From positions 414,501-478,500 of the forward strand of contig JBAMDO010000572.1 in NCBI GenBank assembly GCA_037074765.1: a stretch of 64,000 nt of DNA. Reading direction: 5' to 3'. How positions within the stretch are numbered: position 1 is the first letter of the stretch; the number at the start of each line of letters is the position of its first letter. This document shows positions 49,301 through 61,253 of the stretch, one piece after another. Source of the stretch: Mansonella perstans. Its lineage: Eukaryota; Nematoda; Chromadorea; Rhabditida; Onchocercidae. The translations under genes and the position numbers were made by a program. Below the pieces are notes generated by a model, which was not told the origin of the DNA, did not search any database, and was given only the letters and a program-made list of their open reading frames with translations.

Positions 49301-52300
49301 TTTTAGTTTTCATTTCATCCTTCTAGATTATGCTAATTAAAAAAAAAGAACAATAGAAAAAAAGATTGACTATCATGACAGCTATCAAAAAGAATGCCAT
49401 AAAATGCAAACAGTACTTCTCGATTCATTAGTTGAATCGTGGTCTCCAGCTGAATTTAAATCTTCGTCTGCATTGATTGCAGCTTGCTCAACCTCAGCCA
49501 ATCGTAAACAGACCAAATCGTGGCTCGTTTGTGCTTGGTGTACTGCTTCGGATAGAAAATGTCGAGCGTGGTCCCTACGAAATGTCAAGAGTTTCCTTTT
49601 TTTTTGAATTTCACTAACTGAATTTTCAATAATCGGAAGAGCTAAATTAAACGTAATTGCGACCATATATTATTAAGAAATGGGAAGTACTAAGGTCCTC
49701 TCAAAATACCTATCGACTCAAACTTATTAAGAACCATCAATTATAAACAAATTTGGCTAAGTATCACAAAAAGAACAATTATAAACGGTCATTTCATCTA
49801 AAAACCGCAAAAGTATTTTAACTACTGCTATTCAGATGATCAAATATTACAAGCGAAGAAATTATGAACTTTTTAAAGTTACGTAAGCCTTTGGACAACA
49901 TGGGAGTACAGTGAAACCAAGTTACCTAAAACCCTCAGAACAAACCTCACTTATATCCGAAAATTCGAGCAAGCCGTGCATGCAGTAAAGGTGCATAACG
50001 TAAAGGCCGCTGATCGGTAGCCGTAATTGAACGGTTTATATTACTCGCTTCATTGATGCGTATCGCTGTCCAATCAAAGAATTGTTGCAAAGCTTCACCA
50101 GCTTCGAACATATTATGAGAACGTATTCCATTCATCATATCAACCAAATGCTGAATATGATAATTTCAAGAGAATAAATTATCTGAGCATTTAGAAAAAA
50201 ATGAGAGTTGGACAATTTAGAGAAAGATACAGTTACAAATAACATTTTCAAAATCATGAATCCTCATAATGGAATGAACACTTACTGAAGAATCATCTGA
50301 AGAGCATTTTTAAAAATTAAGGATTTCAAAATTCTTCCAACTTAAACTAATTGTAAGCTTGTTTTACAGTTTTATGTGGAAACAAAAAATGTATAAGCTA
50401 ACCACAAGTGGTAAATCAGGATAATTCTTTTTGATAAAATCGCATGCAGCTTTCAGTTGTTTTTCTTCCATTGCATCATCTGGCGAAACATGCAATGCAT
50501 GCAACTGTCGACTGATAAGAGCTCTAGCTCTACTTGAAGAAAGCAGTTCAGTTAGTTGTGGCTGTGCACCAGGATGCTGCTGCAATTCGTACAGTGTTGT
50601 AGGCGGCAGGGGTATATCAGCTTTAAAAAGACTACTCCTATGCTGCTTGTCCTGATCTCCAACTTCAATTGTTTTTTTCTTTCTGTTCGCTGGTGATATT
50701 GAGGCTTTCAAAAATTCCTCACACATCTTTGCAGCTCTGAAAGTGATACATGAAAATGTTCTACAGAAACTTCCAAATGTTTTCCTTTATAAATTTGAGA
50801 TAAATTAACATTATCGATATCTCCAGTTGTGTTACTATGTAAGACTCATAAATGAACTGAAAAATATTCAAATTACTGCCAGCAGATAAAATCAAACCAT
50901 CTAACGTCAATCTACTGAAGTTATCAAAAGTACACGAAAGAAGATAAATTTACTTGTCTTTGATTGGTGTAACTCTCAAATGCGTTATGTCGTCTATAAG
51001 AGGAGCCAAATGCGTATCATCTAAATATTCAATTTACATATGAAATACGATATTACAATTCACTCCACCATTAATTATTACGGACTTTATTCCTCAGTGA
51101 GCAAAAACTATTTGTTCCATCTATCTCAATTAATAACAACAGTGCTACCATTATCATTCGCTTTAACAAAAACCTTTCCAACTATCAATTTCTAAAATCT
51201 CTTCATCGATATATATGTATGTGAAACAAGCAAAGTATAAAAAGAAAATGCAGTTGCAAACGGCACCTGATGTCGATGAAGCGGAAGCGGTTGACGCAGA
51301 CATGTTTTTAGCGTAACCACCAAAAAGATCACTACGAGCAGCGGGACGAGAATCATCTAACCATTGCAACCACTGCATATGTGATCGTTGGATCTGCGCA
51401 ACACTTTGACAAGCTTGCGTAACCGCTAACTTAAATTTTTTGGAGCATTGATATAAGTCCAGTATTTTTATCATATGTTGTTTCACATATGAAAATCATT
51501 TTGAATTCCAGTTATGTCAATTCGAAAGAACTGAACTATGAAAATATAAACCTGTGAGAGTTAATGAAATATAATGAAACTAAACGAAATACCTTGCGAA
51601 CAAAAATACCAATGAGACTTTTGGGAAGAGCGAATGGCTGTCCTACACGGTCTAACTTTCGAGGTTGATAAAATAATTCATCACGACGAATAAGTATTTC
51701 TAAATCTCCCCGATGAGAGTTTATTCTGCAAAAATTTCCATACATTTGAGATTAAAAGCCCAAAACAAAGCAGAAATTCTCAAAACAATAAAACTTCCCA
51801 AACTAACACTATGCTTAGTAATCGCAGTTTTCTTATTTGTCACAAATCCTTTATTTTTTTTAAAAGTTCCTTTTTACATTAACCAAAGGGTTTTATCTTA
51901 TAATCGAAATCGGATAAGATCTGATTTTTTGAATATTTGATATATTTCATCTTTTCGACTAATAATTTAATAATGGAAAAAACTTGCTTTGCCATAAATT
52001 CCAAAAATAAATTCACTGAAACTTCTTTCAACGGTACCATTACCATATCAATTGTTTCTGGAAAGCTTAAATTAATTGCATTCAAAAGTGAATGCACCAA
52101 CGATGATAACTGATAGTGTTCTTTGTATGTAAACGGCTTCAGTCGATGGTTTTTATCCAAAACTCGTATGAGAAGATAGATGGCAAGCTAAAATATCCAG
52201 AAATTTTCTTTGTCAGAAAATATAAAAGAAAATTTACTATTTCTAACATGTAACATCTAAACTTGGATTATTCTATAATAATTCATATTTCAAAAGTTAT

Positions 52301-52431
52301 GTAATATTTCATTTAACAAATAAAAAGAAACAAACACGATATGGAGTAACCGGTTCACCAGGTGAATTGTCGAAAACAAAACTGAATGCTTCATCCAAGC
52401 TAAACCTCGTATGAGCCGAATCTTCTGCCAT
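46341..52431 (-). CDS. Anaphase-promoting complex subunit 5 (APC5)
   Basis: TPR-type scaffold subunit of the APC/C ubiquitin ligase that drives anaphase and mitotic exit (family knowledge). Exons in coding order: 52431-52336, 52187-51988, 51725-51593, 51477-51267 (acceptor abnormal), 51020-50954, 50736-50403, 50150-49951, 49574-49417, 49256-49077, 49022-48963, 48885-48680, 48338-48225, 48079-47949, 47811-47704, 47592-47445, 47143-46999, 46549-46341; 2700 bp, 899 residues. Matches to animal APC5: VTPYRLAIYLLIR near the N-terminus; IFVRK then HMIKILDLY; PLRYAPLLHARLARIFGY then HDLVCLRLAEVE (TPR motif); KAILFHSKGDLQQA; and a C-terminus resembling ERNRCAxLF. The protein is longer than human APC5 (755), partly through Ser/Thr- and Glu-rich inserts. 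Intron 2 has a GC donor. The C. elegans counterpart may be apc-5/gfi-3, but I leave the symbol open. Confidence 0.88.
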
Positions 52432-54141
52432 ATCAATTTTGTCCTCAAGATACTTCAAAAACTAAATATATTTGAACACATGTTTTATATAGTCGAATAT
52501 ACATTTGTCCATAAATATCAACCAAAAATGAAATTTAATTTATTACTAGGCTTATTTAGAAAATAGATTTATCAAATAGCAGTCATATTCTTTATCTCTA
52601 GAATTTTCATCAGTAGAAAACTTAGGAAATCATCTCAGAAAATTTTATCTACAGTACCATTTTTAAACTAATCTCAAATATGTTGATAATGGATCAAGGA
52701 AATAGTTACAATGAAAATAAATAAAAGGATAGCAAAAAGTATGGTATATTTCTGAAATGGAACATGTTTATATCTATATTTTCAAACAATCAGTCTTAAA
52801 AATGTAAAATATGCTGTAATACTGATAAAACTGATATGTTTGTAATTACATCAACATCATTACACTTATATGTCTCATTAATTTTTTTTAACATTAATTT
52901 ATCTTTTTTTTTTTCAAAAATACAATTACAGTCCATAATAATAATTATAATGATAATAACAATAATAATAATAACGAAAAAAATAATAATAGTAATAGTA
53001 ACAATAATAATAATAACAATAATAATAGTAACAATAATAAATAGTGAATTCCGGAAAATTTTTAATCAATCATTTATGGCAGTTCTGAGCTTAGACAACA
53101 GTTGGTTCGAGATGAGATTTCTCTCTCCATATTTCATCAAGAAATTTGAAATGTTCTCATTTTTCATTCTTACCTTTCCAATCGACGACATTCTCGAATA
53201 CTAGTTATAAAGAAATAATAAAATTGTCGTATCATTAAGAAATATCAATTGCATCCGACTATATTATACAATCTTCCCATCGATATTTTCTCTTAACATG
53301 GTTACAAGAATAACAACTAAACTGAATCTAGATAACAATATAAACAATGGCAAAAAAAAAAAAAATACAGTACTGTTATTATTGAAATAATAATAATGTA
53401 AATGATAGCATGAATTATGCAAAATATAAAAAGCACTTTTAGAAATATTAAAAAGGAAAATAACACGATGGAAAAGTGAACTGTAACTATAGAATCAACA
53501 TAAAATTCAATATTCCAACAAAGCAGAAAAATTTACAGAGACATGTACACAAAAATAAGTAAAACAAAAAAAAAAAAGTGATAATAAATAATTTATAGTA
53601 CAGCATGATATTTATAATTATTTTCAATAATAATCAACTTCCCATGATCAGTTTTCAAAATTATTCAAACAAGATGAACATGCACATGATCAAAGCAATA
53701 GTTTATTCAAGACAAATAGTATTTGATGGAAAGAAAAACTTGAAAAGATGAAGTTGAAGGGATATATTCCGGAAGATACAAATCTATTACAAATTCTATT
53801 CTGTAATCACATCAGCACCAAAAACTGAAAGCCTGAATATTAAGTCACTGAATAAGAATAAATCGCTTCTATTATAAATCAAAAAAAAAAATTAAACATA
53901 AAAGAATCTTATATAAAACCAGAGAGACTGAAAAATTGAAAAGGCCAATTAAGATACAAAAATAAACAAGCACATTTCACTAAGTGAATAATAAAAATCT
54001 CAGAGATGTTTTGCCGTTAACTTTCAAATATATCTTAAATGCAGTAAAGTTGAAACAGATGTCAGGCAATAGAAAGGAAGAACCATCGTTGAAAGTGACG
54101 AGTAATGAACGGCACTTCAATCCATAGTTCAATTCGGAATG
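52432..54141. other. Spacer between the Ras gene and apc-5
   Basis: AT-rich DNA with an AAT microsatellite at 52936-53042 and several poly-A runs. The 122-codon open frame over the microsatellite is an Ile-rich translation of the repeat. A minus-strand AATAAA at 53702-53707 is a possible Ras polyadenylation signal. Nothing else could be supported. Confidence 0.6.
52936..53042. repeat. AAT-rich microsatellite
   Basis: Imperfect AATAATAAC and AATAGTAAC units about 500-600 bp upstream of the apc-5 start codon. Confidence 0.9.
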
Positions 54142-56514
54142 CTACATCATCCGGCATTTATTCTTCACTTTCTTATTCTTTTTGCTACCACCGTAAGAAG
54201 CTGCACCGTGATTCTACGAGAAAATAGTATTTCAATCATACACCAACCAAATTTTATTTAAATATTTTAAGTTTTAGTATATTTTGCCTATATAATGCTC
54301 GTTTAGATAATAGCAATACACTGTTACGTAGAGGTCCTTTCGTCAATAATCACCATGCCTTTCAAATTTGAGTTTATTGTGCGTTTGCTATAAAAATCGC
54401 TGCAGAAATGAGCTTCAGGACAAAACTATTAAGCATGTGCAAAATCTGTTGGACGAATTATAAAAGAAATGTAAAAAGGTGAACTGGATCGTCCGGCAAG
54501 AGGTACATTCTCTCCGCTTATCAAAGTAAATGAGAACAATTAAAACTAATGGAATTTGTCGATATGCAGAGGGATTGGACTTTATGTGACCATTATTTTT
54601 TGAATCAGGATTTTCCAACATTAAATTTGATTTAAATGAGAAACTATTGCGTGACAGCTGTGTGACAGTGTGACAATGTGTGACAAAAAAGACACTACAT
54701 GTTTGAAAATATGGCTGTGATACAGCCCAAAACGAACAAGATATATTTTTTACAAAATAAGAACGAATGTTTTGAAAATACTTACTATATCATTATCCTC
54801 ATCACTTGGAAAGCTTTTTACAATGCGAACTAATTCATGAAATGCAGCATCTACATTTACGGGTGGATCTTTGGCTGATGTTTCGATATACGGAACTTTG
54901 AGTCTATCAGCTAGTTCTCGCCCTTGTTGTTCTGTTATTTTTCGCTGATTTACCAAATCAATCTAGAAATTATAATCATTTTATTTGTACGATATTTTAC
55001 TGCAGTACCCTTTATTTACACTACTAATAATACAAAATTTATTCCGAACTTATAATGTTTGGGGTGTTTGCTCAAACCTACGAAAAGCGATTACTGAGAT
55101 GCCATCATAAATTTTACGATATTATTTTAACACTAGCAGATAGTGAGAGAATTTCAATTTGTGATAACACACGTATCATTCATTAATAAAAGTGGTTTCA
55201 AGCTAAACCACGACTTCTTGAATAAATACAGCAACTAATAAGATGACCAGTGAGGCGATTAAGATGGTCATTTCAAGCAAGGGACAACTAGAGGTAAGAA
55301 TATAAACACATTAAGCATGAAGATAAAATTAATTATACACGCCAAAAGGTTCAAGTAGAACTATCAACCATATACAAAAAGGCTAACAAATCAATTACAT
55401 ATGGCGGTGAAAATGGCAGCTACTAAAAATTAGTAATGAGAAGAAATTCACTACATACCTTATTTACCATTAACAATACACAACACGAGAAAAACTTTAC
55501 TATAACTTACCTTATTTGCCACTAACAATACGGGATATTCAGTTTTATCCTTAACTCGTAATACTTGATCAAAAAGTTTCGGTGCTTCTTCGAAACTACG
55601 AATATCGGTTACAGAATATACCAAAAGAAATCCTCGGCCGTTACGCATATATTGCTCACGCATTGCAGAAAACTCTTCTTGTCCGGCAGTATCCAACACT
55701 AAAAATTTGTTATCAATTATTAGATTCATTTGTTGATACTTTGCTATTCATTTCTTGCAAATCAATATTTCTTACTCATACTTATTCAGTTAATAAGAAC
55801 CTAGATTCCCATTTGATTTCAACTAAATAAATTATACTTAACTCAACAAACTTCAGAATATGGCAGCTTGATAAAATCTAACAAACAATATCTATTCTTA
55901 ACACACTAATTTCAACCTATCATTGGAATGGAACTTAAAATTTATCAGAAAACAAGTTTTTTCTTATCATCCTGTAATTTGCTCAGAGTAGATGAAAAGT
56001 TGAAATTATCATAAATCTAGTGAAAGTATTTTCGGCTAACATGAAATCTAAGCTATATGATAACTAAGTTGTATGATTTCTCCAATAAATTTTGAAAAAA
56101 AAAAATTCATCGTAAAAAGTTGTATAAGTATATAGCTACCATCCATGATAACCCATTGGCCATCAACTTCGGCATGGATAATATATTGGTCCTCTATTGT
56201 TGGATCATAATAATCAACGAAATGCTTCTAAAAATCGGACTTATATTTGTTGTTGTAATCAATGTACTACTACTTGCCTAATGCTACTATTTCTATTCTT
56301 GCAAAAATATCTCTCGATTAAAGATCTATTGATGGAAAATTATCACCATTATTTTACTTACGGAATAAAACAAAATAAGGAGAAAAATTATAAAACAACA
56401 AACCTGAAAGAATTGTATCGTTAAGGAAGACTTGCCTACACCACCCTCACCGATTACTACTAATTTATAGGTTGGTAATTTTGAATCGTCAGGTGGCCTT
56501 TTTGTAGCAGCCAT
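54142..56514 (-). CDS. M-Ras/R-Ras-type small GTPase
   Basis: Membrane-anchored Ras-family GTPase. Exons in coding order: 56514-56404, 56227-56140, 55698-55511, 54962-54786, 54213-54142; 211 residues, all phases consistent. G1 is GEGGVGKSS (residues 22-30), the effector loop YDPTIEDQY (44-52), G3 [17 protein letters not shown] (69-85), G4 NKID (128-131) and G5 ETSAK (156-160). A C-terminal polybasic stretch KKNKKVKNK is followed by the CAAX box CRMM, predicting farnesylation. The extended N-terminus ([20 protein letters not shown]) and [20 protein letters not shown] resemble M-Ras more than K-Ras; the acidic residue in the P-loop (GEGG) also resembles the M-Ras type. It may correspond to C. 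elegans ras-2, but R-Ras (ras-1) is not excluded. The ATG is preceded by TTTCAGAAG, a likely trans-splice acceptor. Confidence 0.93.
55459..55531 (-). repeat. Duplicated copy of the Ras exon-3 donor region
   Basis: Plus-strand 55508-55531 (CTTATTTGCCACTAACAATAC preceded by AC) is the end of Ras exon 3 and its donor. A near copy starts at 55459 (CTTATTTACCATTAACAATAC preceded by AC), 49 bp downstream in the transcript. It keeps a good donor consensus, so it could act as a decoy or alternative 5' splice site. Confidence 0.7.
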
Positions 56515-57371
56515 CTTCTGAAATATTATCTTGGAAGCTTTGAACTATTAGATTTGAAATAATCGAAATTCATTTGTAAATAAAGACTTATAATGATAAT
56601 CCATAGCATGCTTTTACACTTTATAAATCTATCTGTCATTGTAAAAAATCATTGGAAAAATAATGATTCCATCTTTAAGCAACAATTATTAATAATAGAA
56701 ACACTAACAGTTTTTGTCTTTGAAAAAATACAAAAAATAAGAATCAAATAATTGAATTTTGTACTTATAGTGAACTGTCGTCATACGTCTTCTAGAAGCC
56801 ACAGAATATAATGCGCAAAAACAATGCGTACTATAAATAATATAATAATACTACTAAAAATAATGCAAAACATTATTAAAAAAAAGATCGCAACAAATCA
56901 TAATCACTACAAATACTGAATATCCTAAAAAGTATAAAACTCATATTATTTCTTTAATAATTTTATCTTTTTGATAACTTATGAATAAATTTGAATTAAA
57001 AATTTCAATTAAATATTTTAATAAGTTTTCGCAAAAAAAAATTGACCATTTGTTGTTAATAATGTAAACAGTTGTTTTTATATCTATATTCATTTAACTA
57101 CTTCATCTACTCCTCCTTATAAATGCCATGTAAACTTTTACTGGAAAAAAACTTCCTGATTAATTGAAACATTATTTCACGCGGCCATAATACGTACGCT
57201 GTTTGAACCAGATATGAATGAACGAAAAGGCTATTAAGCCAAGATGACAGGCAAGGTTATGTGATTGATATGAACTAACAATTTTTTAGATAAGACACAC
57301 ATATTTAAAATAAAATGACCCAAATGTATGCTTTATGTAATGCATTTTCTCATCTGTCCTTTACCTCTTTG

Positions 57372-57421
57372 GATAACGAATGATAGCAAATGATAATAAA
57401 TGATAACGAATGATAACAAAT
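57372..57421. repeat. 10-bp tandem repeat, five copies
   Basis: GATAACGAAT, GATAGCAAAT, GATAATAAAT, GATAACGAAT and GATAACAAAT follow each other without gaps. Confidence 0.85.
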
Positions 57422-58689
57422 CATTCGAATAACGAATGCGAATATTAGCATATGTGCAAAATAAGTACAAGACAGTTACATAAAAAGAAGTTAGCAAAAT
57501 AAGCTTCATACAATGAATAAATTCAAACGAAGTATAAAACGAATTATGGTTTAAATTGGAGTAAGTGAAGAATGACTCACTGATAATAGATAACAGTGAT
57601 CAAATCATTTTAACATAAATGTTAAAAGTTTGAAATATCAAATTAAAAATTATCAAAAAGCTAATAAAAAATAAAATATAAATGAAGAAATTGAAAATGA
57701 AATAAAAATTAAATTTAATAAAAATTGATGAAATAAAAGAATAATTTTAAATTCATAAGTTGCAAAACAATCTTAGCTTATCTTTTCAAAAATAATTCAT
57801 CTCATTTTTTATTTTTTAATTTATTATTTTTCATAGAAATATTAAATGAATAGTATTAATTAAAATTAATTATAATAAGATTAAGTTCATATTTCTTTTA
57901 ATTTTAATGAAAAATCAATTCAACGTTACAAAAGTTAAGAATGATAGTAAATGAAAGGTTAATTAAATGAACAGGAATGATTGGACAATTCCAAGGAAAG
58001 AAGTGTAACATTTAGTAACCTGTTGTTCTTTTAAAATGATTGCAATTATTTGGTTAGGCTATCTTAAATATGGAAAATGGGAAGACAGAGAGAGAGAGAA
58101 GGAATGAAAGAAAGAAAGAGGAAGAGGAAGAGAGTAGAGGAGTGATAAAAAGGAAAGTTTTCTAAAAAAAAAAAAAAAAAAATTTAGTTAATTTGATAAA
58201 AATTTGAAAAGCTTATGACGAATAGAAGCTATTTTCGGATCCGTTGCCGTTATTTCATAAAATTAAAGCGGAAAGAAAAAAAAAAGAAGAAAAATGATAA
58301 GGGAAAAGTTTGTCATTTTTCCGGGACAAAATTTTTTTTATTACATCATTTGACCGATTTTGCCACCGTAACAACAGTGCCTTATAAAAGAGTGGAAGAG
58401 TAAATGAAAATCAATAGAAGTCATTGAAAAAAAAAAAAAAAAAATACATTCAATGAATGGAATTGAAGAAGAAATGATAAAACAATTTAATCATCAAAAT
58501 AGCATTTATAATTAATTTAACTTTTCTCTTTTCACTCTAATGATATTTCATAAATTATATACTTTAAAAGATAAAAAAAAAAAAAAACATATCAATGTTA
58601 TCACAATTTAAATGAAATTTTTTTTTTCATTCGTTTAGAAAAGTAAAATGAGAAAGCTCAATCATCAAAGTCGATCACTTATCAATCAT

Positions 58690-58778
58690 TATATTGTTAT
58701 ATCATTATTACTATCACTATTACTATTATTATTATTAATATTATTATTACCATTATCATTATTATCATTGTTATTATT
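58690..58778. repeat. ATT-rich microsatellite
   Basis: Imperfect ATTATT/ACTATT and CATTATT units. A plus-strand open frame here (58648-58842) translates into a Leu-rich run that reflects the repeat. Confidence 0.88.
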
Positions 58779-59630
58779 TGGTATTAGCACTGTTTTTTAT
58801 TCCTATCTCTTACATTATTGCTCTGCAAATTTTTTTATTTAATTCTATTTATCATTTCTAAATTAAAATTTCTTACAGTTCAAATTTTAATAGTTTGTTT
58901 TTATGTTTTCTTTAGAATTATTATCATTTAATAATTAGTTAGTAAATTATCGATAACACTCGAAACTATAAGAATCCACGCAGTAACATTCAAATTTACC
59001 AGAATTTGATCATTACCTTTACGGCTGATTTTTCCATGATCGAAATAATTACTAAAATTGATGTGAAATTTTGTTTTTAATTATGTTTTATTCTCAGCAC
59101 TAACAAAAAATAACTTGAAAATGCGTTATTTTTTCTCGCTGGTCAATTTCACATCCACTAACTTCGCTTTAATAATGATCACTCTGCCATTCCATTTTTT
59201 ACTTTTGCAAATTCGATTTTCAATCGAAAAATTAATTTCCAATTATAATTTCTGATGAAATAAAAGTGAATATAGAGCCAAAGTATTGTTCTTTATTGTC
59301 CAATGAAATGAAATGCAATGGAATATTAAGTTTTCGATTTCTTTCTCATTTATAAAAGTGATTTATTGATGTAAAAATAGCAATAAATATTGTATAATTT
59401 TGTGATAGTTTTTTAGTCACTGAATAAATTAAATTTGAAAATTACAATAATTTTTTATTTCCGATCCAATTGTTTGTTCTAAGCTGCACATTGCATTGGC
59501 TTAATCTTTTGAAGCTTTTTTCTGTAGAAAAATATTTCATGCTCTCTATTATAAATTGCATATCAAATTTATTGATAACTTTTAAATCTAAACAACAATT
59601 CAGATAGTAAGGAAAGAAATATAGACAGAA

Positions 59631-61253
59631 ATGGCGACAAAGTTTCCTGTTAATTCAGAACTAGGAAGTAAACTTCAATAAAATGCAAATATGTGAGTTT
59701 TCTAAATGTTAATTGAATCAAATTGAGAACTGCTTGAATTTGCATATGCTTGCAAATGCTTGCAAAGCAGAAATTTACCCTTCTTCCAGAATGATCATTT
59801 GTTGATTAGGTAGGTTGATTACAGGCTCTTTTGAGAATTATGCTTATTCACGCTCTTTTTAAAAAATTCTTTTGCAGCATTTCGTTGAAAATTGCTCTCA
59901 AATTTTATTTTAAAACGTTACCAGTTTGTGGCACAAAATTTCAGGATATGTGGAAACCTATAAAGGCATGTAAATTTTTCCTTTCTAATTTCATGAAGCA
60001 TTCTCCATTTTATAAAACATCTTGTTGCATATTTATGTATGATATGCAATGAAATATGATGACGTAGCTTCACGTTTTTTTTACAAATCATTTATAGTAT
60101 TTTCACGTTTCTTGCAGTGATGAAAAAGTACGTGTATATATGGCGCAAAACTTGTTAAATAAATGGAGTTATTATACGAATTCACAAACATTTAATGAAA
60201 TTTTGCATTGTCATAAGAGGAGATCAAATATAATTCAATTAAATATAATCTGAGAAAAAGTACGTTAAATTTCCACAGATATGGTTGTGTATTCTGGGTA
60301 CAGCAATGGTGATATTTTCATCAGCAATTATAACATTTCAATGTTTCATTGATAAAATGGCGCAGTGCTCACAGTCCCATCTTTTTCTACTTTCAACGAT
60401 TTGCATCAATGGCATCATTCTTTTCCTTGCTAATATTACCGAAAAATCAATCCTCATATGGATCAATATTTTTATCGTTGTTCGTTCAAGAAATAATTGC
60501 TTATTTTTTATATAATTCTTGAAATTCAGATATTTAATTTTAATTAAGTATGTTAAATATGACCTCACACATAAGTAGAAATCATTTTTCCAATTATTGA
60601 TATTTAAAACATGTTATATCTTATTTTTTTTTAATTCATTCATTTTTTCAAATGATAACATATAGTAATGTTGAATATAACACTTAAATTTATAGAGTAG
60701 ACTTGTATAGATTGAGATTAATTTTGTTATATAAGTATAGTTAATCGTAATAAATGATCCATTTAGACGGGCAATATAGCAGTAACATTGAGAACATTAC
60801 TGTATGAAATTGTAAAAGCATATTTCAGTCCGACAACAGGTAAGCTAATTGGTTATCTTTCCTTTTTTAATATGTTTTGAAATTAATTTTAAACATTTAC
60901 GTTGAATATTTCTTACGATGCATACAATACTTAAATAGTAAATAGAAATGATTCATATGAAACTGAATTTGGCCAATTTTTTTCTGAAAAAGATAGTGTT
61001 GAAGAATGAATAGTAATAAATTAAGTTTATATTACTTTACAATGCTGATTAAATATTACATTGTTTAGATTCAAAACATTTGAAAGAGATCACTGTTTGG
61101 CTGACAATGCTTGTTCTGTTATCACTATGTTCGTCATTTAGCTTTCTGTTTCGCAAATATCATTATCAGAAAGGAAATCAGGGTCAAAATACTACTTCTA
61201 AGGTCGATCAAGAAAAAACCGAAATACAACGAAAATCTAAAAAAGCTATTTGA
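59631..61253 (+). CDS. Small four-helix membrane protein of unknown function
   Basis: Family not recognised. Inferred exons: 59631-59667, 60118-60131, 60279-60476, 60767-60839, 61069-61253. They join in phase to 168 residues. The last three have good TTTAG/CACAG acceptors and GT donors. Hydrophobic segments: IWLCILGTAMVIFSSAIITF (TM1), LFLLSTICINGIILFLANI (TM2), a stretch from ILIWINIFI into the next exon (TM3) and ITVWLTMLVLLSLCSSF (TM4). The tail after the last helix is charged and Gln/Lys-rich, ending QRKSKKAI. Cysteines and one potential N-glycosylation site (NIT) lie in the first half. An AATAAA lies at 61444-61449, about 190 bp after the stop codon. The size and four-helix plan resemble small tetraspan proteins, but I see no diagnostic motif. 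The first two exons are the least certain; an alternative start is the ATG at 60120. Confidence 0.6.

Larger units (their letters stand above)
56515..59630. other. Divergent spacer between the Ras gene and the small membrane-protein gene
   Basis: Very AT-rich. It includes a decamer repeat at 57372-57421 (GATAACGAAT and variants, five copies), a GA tract at 58081-58140, and an ATT microsatellite at 58690-58778. Several open frames of about 60 codons overlap these repeats and show no similarity to known proteins. Confidence 0.6.

Noticed and set aside
52836..53204. 122-codon plus-strand open frame
   Set aside because: It is mostly the translation of the AAT microsatellite.
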